From NCBI GenBank assembly GCA_965221345.1, contig CBDCSD010000002.1:558001-622000 (forward strand): DNA of 64,000 nt. The letters are read 5' to 3'. The notes below the pieces were generated by a model. That model was not told the origin of the DNA, ran no database searches, and saw nothing but the letters and a program-made list of their open reading frames with translations. Shown one piece after another: positions 54,141-63,848 of the stretch (positions are counted from its first letter, which is position 1; each line of letters starts with the position of its first letter). The translations under genes were made by a program, and so were the position numbers. The stretch is from Bin5 sp965221345. GTDB taxonomy: Bacteria > Chloroflexota > Anaerolineae > Caldilineales > Caldilineaceae.

Positions 54141-55829
54141 CTATCTTTGCTCCTCATTGTGTTCGCATTTTGTCTGAATCTCAAACGACGAAGCTGCTCC
54201 CCAGCCGCCGCCGCCAGGCGTTTCGATGCGCAGACGCTGGCCGGGCTGAAGGCGGCGGGTAACTTTGGAGGAAAGCTCTTCCTCCGTCCCGTCAGTGTTT
54301 ATCAGGAGATTGCGGCCCGGCGAGGCAGGAGAGCCGCCGGCGAGACCCCAAGGGGCGATGGCGCGACGTTCGCTGAGGATGGTGGCGGTGGTCGGCCGCA
54401 GGATTTCATACTCGCGCACGATGCCTTCGCCGCCGCGATGCTTGCCGGCGCCGCCGCTGCCCCGCCGCAGGTGATAGCGGGTGAGGCGCAACGGGTAGGC
54501 CAGTTCGAGGGCCTCGACCGGCGTGTTGAGGGTGTTGCTCATGTGGACGTGCGCGCCGCTGAAGCCGTCCCCGAGCGGGTGCGCGCCCATTCCTCCGCCG
54601 AGCGTCTCGTAGTAGGTCCAAGGCGAGCCGTCGGCGTTTTCGCCTCCCATTGTACAGTTATTCATCGTGCCCTGGCCGGCCGCGGCGATGCGATCGGGCA
54701 GGGCCTGCGCGAGCGCGCCCAGAACGGCATCGGTGATGCGCTGGGAGGTCTCGACATTGCCGCCGGCTACGGCTGCGGGCGGGCGGGCGTTCACGAGGCA
54801 GCCGGGCGGCGCGTTTACCTGCACGGGCGCGAAACAGCCGGCGTTGACCGGCACGTCCTCGCCCACCAGGCAACGCACCACGTAATAGCAGGCCGACCTG
54901 GTTACGCTGAGGGGGGCGTTGAGGGAGCCGTGAATGCTTGGGCATGTGCCGCTGAAGTTTAAGGTCACCGTCTCGCCATCGATGGTCGCGGTCACGCGGA
55001 TAGGCGCAGGCGTAGAGTGCCCGTCCACGACCGACTCGATCGCATCCTCGAATGTAAAGCTGCCCTGCGGCCAGCTGCGAATGGCCGCTCGGGTCAAGCG
55101 CTCACTGTATTCCTGTAGATGGCCGGCATAGGCCAGCAGTTCGTCGTTGCCATGCCGGGCAGCCAGTTCGTGCAGGCGGCGGTCACCGACGGCGTGGGCC
55201 GCCCGCTGCGCCGCCAGATCGCCGCGTCGTTCGTCTGGGGTGCGCACATTGCGTAGGATCAGTTCGAGCAAAGCTTCCACCAGTTCGCCCGCTTGGTAGA
55301 GCTTTAGTGGCGGGATGATGATGCCCTCCTGGTACAACTCGGTGGACAGGGGCAGGGAGCCGGGCGACATACCGCCGACATCGGCGTGGTGGGCGCGGCT
55401 GGCGGCGAAGAACTGCGGACCGGCTGACTGGGAGGAGTGAGAGATGTTATTCGCCGCACTTTCCTCGTCGTTCTCTGCTCGGTGATCGCCGTGTGCGTCG
55501 GCCAGGAAGACGGGCGAGACCAGGGTTATGTCGGGCAGGTGGGAGCCGCCGAAATAGGGATCGTTGAGGATGACGACATCGCCCGGCTGCCACTCGTCGA
55601 AGACGGCGAGCGCGGCGGCGACGCTGTCGGGCATCGCGCCGAGGTGGGCAGGAATGTGGGCGGCCTGGGCGACCAGCCGGCCGGAGGCGTCAAAGAGCGC
55701 GCAGGAAAAGTCGAGACGTTCTTTGATGTTAGGGGAGTAGCTTGTGCGCTGCAGGGTGATTCCCATCTCCTCGGCGATGCCGCTGAAGCGATGGCGGTAT
55801 AGCTCCAGTGTGATGGGATCGGGGGCCAT
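54141..55829 (-). CDS. Hydantoinase B/oxoprolinase family protein
   Basis: 562 residues. LYRHRFSGIAEEMGITLQRT, DVVILNDPYFGGSHLPDITL, ASRAHHADVGG and the end ETPGGGGWG are the HyuB landmarks. With HyuA it forms an ATP-dependent hydantoin or oxoproline ring-opening enzyme, or an acetone/acetophenone-type carboxylase. A polar insertion of about 28 residues (about 111-138, HGDHRAENDEESAAN and beyond) interrupts the segment before ASRAHH. The usual neighbour HyuA is 0.9 kb away, past a membrane-protein gene and repeats. Start ATG 55829 next to heptamer repeats. Confidence 0.92.
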   Translation of the reverse strand: MAPDPITLELYRHRFSGIAEEMGITLQRTSYSPNIKERLDFSCALFDASGRLVAQAAHIPAHLGAMPDSVAAALAVFDEWQPGDVVILNDPYFGGSHLPDITLVSPVFLADAHGDHRAENDEESAANNISHSSQSAGPQFFAASRAHHADVGGMSPGSLPLSTELYQEGIIIPPLKLYQAGELVEALLELILRNVRTPDERRGDLAAQRAAHAVGDRRLHELAARHGNDELLAYAGHLQEYSERLTRAAIRSWPQGSFTFEDAIESVVDGHSTPAPIRVTATIDGETVTLNFSGTCPSIHGSLNAPLSVTRSACYYVVRCLVGEDVPVNAGCFAPVQVNAPPGCLVNARPPAAVAGGNVETSQRITDAVLGALAQALPDRIAAAGQGTMNNCTMGGENADGSPWTYYETLGGGMGAHPLGDGFSGAHVHMSNTLNTPVEALELAYPLRLTRYHLRRGSGGAGKHRGGEGIVREYEILRPTTATILSERRAIAPWGLAGGSPASPGRNLLINTDGTEEELSSKVTRRLQPGQRLRIETPGGGGWGAASSFEIQTKCEHNEEQR

Positions 55830-55836
55830 GGAAAAC

Positions 55837-55867
55837 CAGTGGTTAGTGGTTAGTGGTTAGTGGTTAG
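55837..55867. repeat. GTGGTTA heptamer array, left of MITE-like element
   Basis: Four TTAGTGG-type units (AGTGGTTAGTGGTTAG and so on), starting 8 bases before the hyuB start on the complementary side and ending at the inverted repeat at 55868. Confidence 0.85.
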
Positions 55868-56030
55868 TACTACAACCGCAATTCACGAATCTGAAGTTTT
55901 TCCGGCGAAAATGAGGGTGCAAAAGCGCATTTTGAACAACCACGGAACTGCATAAACGGCCCAAATGCAGCCACTTCAGCGCCTCTTTTTACTCTTTCGG
56001 TCTTCGGCCAACAAGAGTGCGGTTGTAGTA
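55868..56030. mobile_element. 163-bp MITE-like element
   Basis: Ends in perfect 13-bp inverted repeats: TACTACAACCGCA (55868-55880) and TGCGGTTGTAGTA (56018-56030). Interior has no gene. It splits a GTGGTTA array, with TTAG on both sides that could be a 4-bp target duplication, though the array itself repeats TTAG. No transposase is encoded. Confidence 0.55.
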
Positions 56031-56094
56031 TTAGTGGTTAGTGGTTAGTGGTTAGTGGTTAGTGGTTAGTGGTTAGTGGTTAGTGGTTAGTGGT
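56031..56094. repeat. GTGGTTA heptamer array, right of MITE-like element
   Basis: About eight consecutive TTAGTGG units, the longest array in the window, ending GGTTGGCCACTG. Confidence 0.9.
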
Positions 56095-56107
56095 TGGCCA
56101 CTGTATT

Positions 56108-56641
56108 TCAGGCGTGGGACTCCTGGGCCTGGGCCCAGGAGAGAACGCGCAGGCCGAAGAGAACGAGCAGAACGGCGACGCCGGTCCAGATCCAGAAGCG
56201 GAAGAAAGCGCCGCGCAAGGCCCACTGCATGGCAAGGGCGTCGTTGATCGTCTTGGGGTAGACCAGTTCGTGCCGTTCATCGATCGCCACGTTGGTGAAG
56301 TGCTGTTCTCTGCCATCGGGCCAGAGAACGGTCAACTCATGCACGCTTTCGTTGGCTTCCAGATCGAAGACGACTGTGCGGTTGGCTGCGTCGACCTGCC
56401 CTTGCAAGGTTTCGAATTCAAGGGCCAAGGAGAACGCGGCTCCTTCGGTGGCGTAAGTGTCATCCTCGGGCACGTTGAAGGCGACCCAGTGATGGCCCTC
56501 CGGCACGTCGGCGGTAAAGGTTTCGGCGTCGGGCAGGCCGACCTCAAGCGCGTTTCGTACCGGGATCCAGAGCAGAAGAGCGGCCACAACCAGGGGCAGC
56601 AGAAAGAGCAGAAGACGTTGCCGGGCAGAAGGTGTCAACAT
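56108..56641 (-). CDS. Hypothetical protein with two membrane spans
   Basis: 177 residues. An N-terminal span (RLLLFLLPLVVAALLLWIPV, about 9-28) and a C-terminal span (FFRFWIWTGVAVLLVLFGLR) bracket a soluble domain of about 110 residues (HHWVAFNVPEDDTYATEGAA, HELTVLWPDGREQHFT). I recognise no family. Its place between hyuA and hyuB is unusual and may follow from rearrangement at the heptamer arrays. Start ATG 56641 has no strong ribosome site. Confidence 0.6.
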   Translation of the reverse strand: MLTPSARQRLLLFLLPLVVAALLLWIPVRNALEVGLPDAETFTADVPEGHHWVAFNVPEDDTYATEGAAFSLALEFETLQGQVDAANRTVVFDLEANESVHELTVLWPDGREQHFTNVAIDERHELVYPKTINDALAMQWALRGAFFRFWIWTGVAVLLVLFGLRVLSWAQAQESHA

Positions 56642-56757
56642 CGCACAACTCCGAAAAGGTTCTCGTTAAAGGTCATTGGTTTCCAGTTTTTTTTACTTGG
56701 AAGAGCCCGCTGGAAACTGGAAACGTATGATAACACAGCCAGGCTGCAAGACCAGCT

Positions 56758-58908
56758 TCAGCTGTCGGCGCGCGCCAGCAAGAGATTGTGGCGCTGGTCC
56801 ACGCTGGCCGACCATCCAGGCGCCACCACGGTGGTAGTGTCGAACTGGAAGACGATAGCCGGGCCATCGAAACGGTGGCCGGGCCGCAAGCGAATACGAT
56901 CATAGCAGGCAGTGGTGTGGGCGCCATCCGAACCGAACCAGACCGGCTTGGTGGCCACGTGCGCTGCCTCCGGGTCGGGCGGGCCGAGTTGTTCGTGCGG
57001 CAGATTCAATTCGGCGCCGGAGCCCGTACCACGTAAACGCAAGGTGACGATTTCGACCGTTTCGGCGCGCATTGCATACCCATAGCGGGCGGCGTGGGCA
57101 GCGTGAAAGGCCTCGATCGATTGCTGCACAGCTTCCGAAGCCTGAACCGAGGTCGGCGCCAGCAAGTCCAGTGGAACGGACAGCTCGTAACTCTGTCCTC
57201 GGTAGCGTATGTCCAAAGACGCTTCCAGCGCCGGCGCGGCGACCCCCTCTCTGGCCAGCACCGTTTTCACCTGCTCTTCCAGGGCCGCGATATTCTCCAG
57301 CAGAGGCGCAGGCTCCTCAGCCAGACTGCCTGCCTCGATCAGCAGAGCCTGGGAGGATTCGTGGACGACATCGGCGATCAGCAGCCCCAAGGCGCTGAGA
57401 ACGCCGGGGCTGGGGGGCAAGAGGATGCGGGGGGCACCCAACGCATCGGCCAGGTCACAGGCATGAAGCGGACCGGCCCCGCCAAAGGGCACAAGCGTAA
57501 AGGTGCGCGGGTCGTAGCCCCGCTCCACCGAGACGCGGCGCAGGGCCCGTTCCATGCGGGCATTGGCGACACGGATCACGCCCAGAGCCGCCTCCTGGAC
57601 GGAAAGCCCACCCAGCCCAACGCCCAAGTCCACCAAGGCGGCCTCCGCCGCGGCAAGATCGAGCGCCATGGCCCCGCTACCGCCCAAAAACTGACCGGCA
57701 TCCAGCCGTCCCAGGACCAGATTGGCGTCGGTGACGGTAGGTTGTTGACCGCCGCGTCCGTAGCAGACCGGACCCGGCACCGCGCCGGCGCTCTCCGGCC
57801 CGACCCGCAGGCCGCCGCCTGCGTCCACCCGCGCCAGGCTGCCTCCGCCGGCGCCGACGGTGTGAATGTCGATGACCGGCAAGCGCAAGGGCAAACCGGC
57901 TACTTCGCTCTCTGTGGTGCGCGGTACTCTACCGGGGCAGAGCGCAACGTCGGAGCTGGTGCCACCCATGTCAAAGGTGATTATGCGCGGCCCTGGCTGG
58001 TTCCGTTTTCGGTCAGTTTGCGATGAGGACGTATGGTCGGTTGCTGGTGGCATTCCCTCGTCGCTGGCAAGCTGCGCCAGTCGAAATGCGCCGACGACGC
58101 CGCCGGCCGGCCCGCTGAGGACGAGGCGGGCCGGTTCGCGTGCGGCCTGGGTGGCGCCGATGGCGCCGCCGTTGGACTGCATCACCCTGATGGGAACGCT
58201 TGGCTGGCCACCGGCGTCGGCCAAGGCGTCGGTAAGATGTTCCAGATAGCTGCCTACGAGCGGGAGCAGGTAGGCGTTGATGACGGTCGTGGCGGTGCGC
58301 TCATACTCGCGGTATTCGGGCAGAATGTCGCTGCTGAGCGAGATGGAAAGGTGTGGACAGGCGCTGCGCAAGATCTGCGCGGCGCGGCGTTCATGCTGCG
58401 GATTTCGAAAGCTGTGAAGGAAGCAGATAGCAAGACTTTGGGGCGCGGCGGCGGCGATCTCCGCTGCTGTGCGGGCGAGGGCCTCCTCGTCCAAGGCGGT
58501 GAGGACATTGCCGTGAATGTCCAGTCGCTCCACCGCCTCGAAACGCAGATCGGCCGCGACCAGTGGATGGGGGCGCCGCTGGTGGAGAGCGTAGAGGTGG
58601 GGCCGGTTCTGGCGGCCGATCTCGATGACATCGACGAAACCGCTCGTGGTCAGCAGGGCTGTACGCGCGCCCTGCCGCTCCAACAGGGCGTTGGTGGCGA
58701 TGGTAGTACCATGCACAAGCTCGGCGTCAACGGCTGCCTCTTCTGCGGAGGAGGTCAAAATACCCAAATAGGTCAGCCCGGCCAGAATCGCCCGGCTCTG
58801 GTTGGCCGGCGTGGTCGCCTCCTTGTGCACTCGCAAGCGGCCATCTTGCAGCAGCACGAAATCGGTAAATGTTCCGCCAACATCGATTCCAACCAGGGCA
58901 GTGGGCAT
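56758..58908 (-). CDS. Hydantoinase A/oxoprolinase family protein
   Basis: 716 residues, AGGAAA upstream of ATG. VGIDVGGTFTDFVL at the N-terminus and FDMGGTSSDVAL (about 312-323) are the ATPase-like phosphate loops of HyuA; ELVHGTTIATNALLERQG (about 63-80) is conserved. The partner HyuB is downstream on the same strand but not adjacent. A polar insertion (about 283-306, SDEGMPPATDHTSSSQTDRK) precedes the second phosphate loop, comparable with that in HyuB. The pair may act on hydantoins, oxoproline or ketone carboxylation. Confidence 0.93.
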   Translation of the reverse strand: MPTALVGIDVGGTFTDFVLLQDGRLRVHKEATTPANQSRAILAGLTYLGILTSSAEEAAVDAELVHGTTIATNALLERQGARTALLTTSGFVDVIEIGRQNRPHLYALHQRRPHPLVAADLRFEAVERLDIHGNVLTALDEEALARTAAEIAAAAPQSLAICFLHSFRNPQHERRAAQILRSACPHLSISLSSDILPEYREYERTATTVINAYLLPLVGSYLEHLTDALADAGGQPSVPIRVMQSNGGAIGATQAAREPARLVLSGPAGGVVGAFRLAQLASDEGMPPATDHTSSSQTDRKRNQPGPRIITFDMGGTSSDVALCPGRVPRTTESEVAGLPLRLPVIDIHTVGAGGGSLARVDAGGGLRVGPESAGAVPGPVCYGRGGQQPTVTDANLVLGRLDAGQFLGGSGAMALDLAAAEAALVDLGVGLGGLSVQEAALGVIRVANARMERALRRVSVERGYDPRTFTLVPFGGAGPLHACDLADALGAPRILLPPSPGVLSALGLLIADVVHESSQALLIEAGSLAEEPAPLLENIAALEEQVKTVLAREGVAAPALEASLDIRYRGQSYELSVPLDLLAPTSVQASEAVQQSIEAFHAAHAARYGYAMRAETVEIVTLRLRGTGSGAELNLPHEQLGPPDPEAAHVATKPVWFGSDGAHTTACYDRIRLRPGHRFDGPAIVFQFDTTTVVAPGWSASVDQRHNLLLARADS

Positions 58909-58996
58909 TTTGGAATTTCCTGAAAGTGGGAGCAGCCGCCAGCGCTCCGTGGCCGGTGGCCTGGACTGCTCACTGGCGGCGGGCGAATGGAAACTG

Positions 58997-59524
58997 TTAT
59001 TTATCCGGGATGACGCGCACGTGCGCCACCCATTTGACCTGCCGCAGTGCGTCGTCGATTTCGCCGGGAACGACGAGGCGGACGAGGCCGTCGGCGCGCG
59101 AAAGCGGCTGGCCGTCGCGCGTATGGGCGAGGAGGATCGGCCGCGAAGTGGGCGCGGTCAACTCGACCCGCCGCGCGCGCGTGCCAAAGCCATCGGCGCT
59201 GACCACTTCCACCTGTGCCCAGTCGCCGGCCCAGAGCAGATCGACCAGATCGAGCAGGCGCACGCCACTGAAGGCAAACGGCCCGGACGTGCCGTGGCCG
59301 GTGGAGATGATGTAGCAGTCCCGCACCGTCGCCTGTTTCGCCTTCGCCAGAAGCGCAGGGAGGGGGTCGGCTCGGTCGAAATCCAGGCTGCGCAACCAAG
59401 CCGGTTCGATACGGTGCGAGACCCCGTCCGGCAGGTGCACGGTCAGATCCGCATCGGGTGACGGTGGCAGAGGATTGGGTTCGTGCGCATGGGGGGCGAG
59501 CGGGTCGTGGTGGTGGGCTGTCAC
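58997..59524 (-). CDS. Small molybdopterin-binding-fold protein
   Basis: 175 residues. GTG start overlaps the ClpS stop as GTGA. The His-rich N-terminus (MTAHHHDPLAPHAHEP) and RDCYIISTGHGTSGPFAFSG, then GLVRLVVPGEIDDALRQVKW, match the sulfite-oxidase-like molybdopterin-binding domain (PF00174), but shortened and without a clear Moco-ligating Cys in the usual context. Whether it binds molybdopterin is open. No partner heme or dimerisation domain is nearby. Confidence 0.7.
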   Translation of the reverse strand: MTAHHHDPLAPHAHEPNPLPPSPDADLTVHLPDGVSHRIEPAWLRSLDFDRADPLPALLAKAKQATVRDCYIISTGHGTSGPFAFSGVRLLDLVDLLWAGDWAQVEVVSADGFGTRARRVELTAPTSRPILLAHTRDGQPLSRADGLVRLVVPGEIDDALRQVKWVAHVRVIPDK

Positions 59525-59973
59525 GATTTCGGTTCCATCGAGAAAGAGAGGGGGTAGCCACTGGAGCGGGCCCGTGCGTGGGCATCGGTGATCAGCCGTT
59601 TGGCCTCGGCTCGGGGACGGGAACAGACCGGGGCCACTCCTTTCGAGTGTGCTTCCCAGGTGACGGTTTCCGCGATTTCGGCGGACAGGTTGAAGATATG
59701 GCCGAGCGTGTCGATCACGAAGTCGTAGGGGGTGACGTCATCGTTATGGACGAGAATGGTCCACGGCTCTTCCCTGTCTGTGTCGACGTCTGTGTCGATG
59801 TCCGTATCTACTTCCGGTTTGGCGCCGGTTTGGGCGTTCATCATCGCGCCAGGACGGGATATTCTGCCGTTGCTTCGGCCAGCGTCACGGGCCGGCTGCA
59901 ACGGGTCGCCGGAAAGGCCATGCGACGGCATGGCAGGCGTAAGGAACTGTTTGGGTTGGTTAGATGCGATCAT
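59521..59973 (-). CDS. clpS: ATP-dependent Clp protease adaptor ClpS
   Basis: 150 residues. PWTILVHNDDVTPYDFVIDT with the DD pair, and the long helix with SKGVAPVCSRPRAEAKRLIT, are typical of ClpS, which delivers N-degron substrates to ClpA/ClpC. The N-terminal 70 residues include an Asp/Thr-rich repeat (VDTDIDTDVDTD) from a microsatellite-like tract (about 59780-59815). The start could be ATG 59973 or MMNAQT further in; neither has a good ribosome site. No clpA or clpP is adjacent. Coupled by overlap to the molybdopterin-fold gene. Confidence 0.88.
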   Translation of the reverse strand: MIASNQPKQFLTPAMPSHGLSGDPLQPARDAGRSNGRISRPGAMMNAQTGAKPEVDTDIDTDVDTDREEPWTILVHNDDVTPYDFVIDTLGHIFNLSAEIAETVTWEAHSKGVAPVCSRPRAEAKRLITDAHARARSSGYPLSFSMEPKS

Positions 59974-60033
59974 AGAGCAGAAAGTACCACAGTGATGGGT
60001 TAAAGAGCAAGATTTCGGGCCAATTTCTACGAT

Positions 60034-60062
60034 TTGCCGGGGTCTATGGACCGTGCTATACT
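60034..60062 (+). promoter_or_regulatory. Candidate promoter upstream of the MalK-type gene
   Basis: TTGCCG at 60034-60039, 17-base spacer, TATACT at 60057-60062. It would leave a leader of about 420 bases before the gene at 60488. The leader has no supported gene; a minus-strand open frame there lacks support. Confidence 0.5.
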
Positions 60063-60487
60063 GCGCGTGTCTATCGTGTTATTTTTTCGAGTTGCGGCTG
60101 CTCACCGTCAGCCCGGCGAATAAGCCGCCGTTAGCTCCTATCCGCTCTATTCGAAGTACGTGTCCCGTGCCGCAGCGCCTTGTTCCCGCCTTCCTGCGGT
60201 TGCATCGCCCTTGAGTCTGTTTTCGACCTGCGCTGCAGTTTAGCGCATCAATCATTGTCACGCTTTCTTCTTTGTGGACGGTTTTGGCAACGAGTCCCGC
60301 CAGGCGGAACGGAGTTTCTGCTCGCCTCCGCTTGCGCGACCGAACAGTTCTGCTGCAAAGAAGACGGGCGCCCAAGCTCACTCTGATGGTTCGCCTTCAC
60401 AGACTCCATTATCGGACACTTTGTGAATGCGAAATCAGTTGCCATTGCAGGTGAGCCCAATCTTCACCAAAGGAGCAAAGTACCAAA

Positions 60488-61594
<1,107 letters not shown>

Positions 61595-61602
61595 TGTCGA
61601 GC

Positions 61603-61647
61603 AACGAGAAGAGTGGATTGAGATGCCCTCTCTCCACTCTTCTCGTT
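61603..61647 (+). terminator. Intrinsic terminator after the MalK-type gene
   Basis: Perfect 15-bp inverted repeat AACGAGAAGAGTGGA/TCCACTCTTCTCGTT around a 15-base loop, then TTTTC. It ends the ATPase transcript 9 bases after the stop. The rest of 61648-61958 has no supported gene. Confidence 0.8.
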
Positions 61648-61958
61648 TTCCACCGGTTTTACTTCTTTCGAAGACGGACCGATGGGCGCCCAATCACGTT
61701 CACATCAGAAAAAGACTTCGATGGGGAATGCCAGGTCCAGGGGCGCTCCGGCCCTTTTCGCTGCCCTATCCCGACCATCCTTTAGCCTAATAGTGCAACC
61801 GTCTTGTCACATCGCGGCATAGCGATTATCGCCTCTGCTCTTGGGCGGCGCATAGCCCGTGCTTTGCGGATAACCACCTGTTCTTCCTGGTGGTGGACGA
61901 AGGCACGCACAGTCCATCCCTCAATCAATTCGATCTCAGTTCGGACAAGGAGAATGGC

Positions 61959-63773
61959 ATGAAAAAGTTTCATCAATTGACGATACTCTTTGTGTTACTT
62001 TCGGTCTTGCTGGCGGCATGCGGCGCAGCACCAGAGGCGCCGGCGGCCGCGGAGGCGCCGGCCGCAGACAGCGAGAGCCAGACGGAGGAGATGGGTACGA
62101 CGGAAGACTATCTCAATGCTTCGCGTGCGGAGACGGTCATCCTGGACCGGACCAGCCCGTTGCAGGGCGGTGACAACTGGAATCCCTACGTGCGCGGCAG
62201 TGCAGTGGGGTGGGGCTATACGGAGTTTTCGGATGTGCTGACACTGTTGAACTACGGCAGCGGCGAAATCGAAAACTGGTTGGCCGAGTCCCTCACACCC
62301 AACGAGGATCACTCCGTCTGGACGCTCAAACTGCGCGCCGGCATTACCTGGCAAGACGGTACGCCCTTCACGGCGGACGATGTCATCTTTTCGACCGAGT
62401 TGCAGATGAACAACGATGCGCTCGGCCAGCATTTCGCTTACCAGGAGTGGATCGAGTCGGTCGTAAAGGTGGATGATCTGACGGTTATCTACAACCTTAA
62501 GAAGGCGAATGTGCGTTTCAAGCTGGAGCGTTTTTCGGATAACATCTGCGGTGTCGACTATTTTGTCCCCAAACATATCTGGGAAAATGTCGAAGACCCG
62601 GCCACTTTCAAGAATTTTGACTTAGAGAAGGGGTTGCCGATGGGTACCGGCCCCTACAAGCTGGCCAAGGTCACTGAGCATGAAACGATCTGGGTCCGCA
62701 ACGACAACTGGTGGGCTGCCGAAATCGGCCTGAAGAAGCTGCCCGAGCCGAAGAGGTTGATTATGTCCTACAACGGCACGGAAGAGGTCCGGTTGGCGAC
62801 CGCGATCGAGGACGACTATGACGGTTTGCACGACATCACCTTCGGCTCCTTCCAGGCATTGGTGGCGCAGAATCCCAACTGGATTGCGTTCCAGGATGAG
62901 ATGCCGTTTGTGTGGCCCGATCCGTGTGCGCGCAGCCTCACGGTTAACAACTCGATCGAGCCTTGGAACGACAAGGACATGCGGTGGGTGCTCAACTACG
63001 TGATGGACCGCCAGCAGATCATCGATATTGCCTATGAAGGCACATCGATCATGGGCCCGTATCCGTTCCCGCTCTACCCTTCGATGCAGAAGTTCGCCGA
63101 CCTGGTACCGGCTGAGACGATCGCCAAGTTCACCCAGCCCAACGTGGCCGCGGCCGAGGAGATCCTGATTTCCAAGGGCTACGAAAAGTCGGGTGACTAC
63201 TGGGAGAAAGACGGCGAAGAATTGAGCCTTGAGATCCAGGTCTACGAGGGCATCAGCGAACTGGAACGCGTTGCCGACGTCTTCGCCGAGCAGCTGCAGC
63301 GCTTCGGCATTAATGCCATCAAAGTAAACCTGATTGGCGGCACCTGGGTCGAATACCTGGACACAGGCAACTACGAGACGCAGAGCGGCTGGCAGACCTG
63401 CGGCTCGATCGTCGAGCCGTGGAATACGCTGCGCACACTACGCGCCGATGAAGTGCCCCCCCAAGGCGAACGCCACCAGCTGCCACAGTCCAACCGCTTC
63501 CGCTGGTATAATGCCGAATTCAGTGAACTTGTAGACCAGATCAGCGAATTGGGTTGGGACGATCCACTGTTGTTTGAGCTTACGGCACGCGCGCTGGAGA
63601 TCTACTACGACGAGATCCCAGCCATCCCGACAGCCCAGTCCAAGAAACTGGTGCCCTTCAACACCACCTATTGGACGAACTGGCCGACGATCGACAACTA
63701 CTACCAGCGGCCGGTGATCTGGTGCCCCAGCTTCGTAGGCATTCTGCCGGAGATTACATCGACCAGTCAGTAA
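61959..63773 (+). CDS. Family-5 ABC transporter solute-binding lipoprotein
   Basis: 604 residues from ATG 61959 (ACAAGGAG upstream). Sec-type lipoprotein signal MKKFHQLTILFVLLSVLLAA before C21 (LLAAC), then an Ala/Glu/Pro linker. SBP_bac_5 features: SLTPNEDHSVWTLKLRAGIT with DGTPFTADDV, and MGPYPFPLYP further on. Unlike the 2149 protein it uses a Sec signal, so the two lipoproteins differ in export route. A DppB-type permease follows 75 bases downstream, beyond a hairpin. The ligand is not known. Confidence 0.93.
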   Translation: MKKFHQLTILFVLLSVLLAACGAAPEAPAAAEAPAADSESQTEEMGTTEDYLNASRAETVILDRTSPLQGGDNWNPYVRGSAVGWGYTEFSDVLTLLNYGSGEIENWLAESLTPNEDHSVWTLKLRAGITWQDGTPFTADDVIFSTELQMNNDALGQHFAYQEWIESVVKVDDLTVIYNLKKANVRFKLERFSDNICGVDYFVPKHIWENVEDPATFKNFDLEKGLPMGTGPYKLAKVTEHETIWVRNDNWWAAEIGLKKLPEPKRLIMSYNGTEEVRLATAIEDDYDGLHDITFGSFQALVAQNPNWIAFQDEMPFVWPDPCARSLTVNNSIEPWNDKDMRWVLNYVMDRQQIIDIAYEGTSIMGPYPFPLYPSMQKFADLVPAETIAKFTQPNVAAAEEILISKGYEKSGDYWEKDGEELSLEIQVYEGISELERVADVFAEQLQRFGINAIKVNLIGGTWVEYLDTGNYETQSGWQTCGSIVEPWNTLRTLRADEVPPQGERHQLPQSNRFRWYNAEFSELVDQISELGWDDPLLFELTARALEIYYDEIPAIPTAQSKKLVPFNTTYWTNWPTIDNYYQRPVIWCPSFVGILPEITSTSQ

Positions 63774-63779
63774 ACCAAC

Positions 63780-63839
63780 TTCAGTGGCTAGTGGCCAGTG
63801 ATCTGTAACATCACTAGCTGCTAGTCACTGACCACTGAA
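63780..63839 (+). promoter_or_regulatory. Intercistronic hairpin between binding-protein and permease genes
   Basis: Outer stem TTCAGTGG/CCACTGAA and inner stem CAGTGA/TCACTG in a degenerate heptamer-family context. The third junction of this kind in the window. Confidence 0.55.
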
Positions 63840-63848
63840 ATCTTACCC

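Noticed and set aside
56031..56094. CRISPR-like array
   Set aside because: The repeats are contiguous 7-mers without spacers; no cas genes are present.
60079..60381. Minus-strand small open frame before the MalK-type gene
   Set aside because: Arg/Cys-rich composition with no domain and no ribosome site; taken as chance.
61603..61647. Operator-like inverted repeat
   Set aside because: Its place just after a stop codon and the following T residues make it a terminator.
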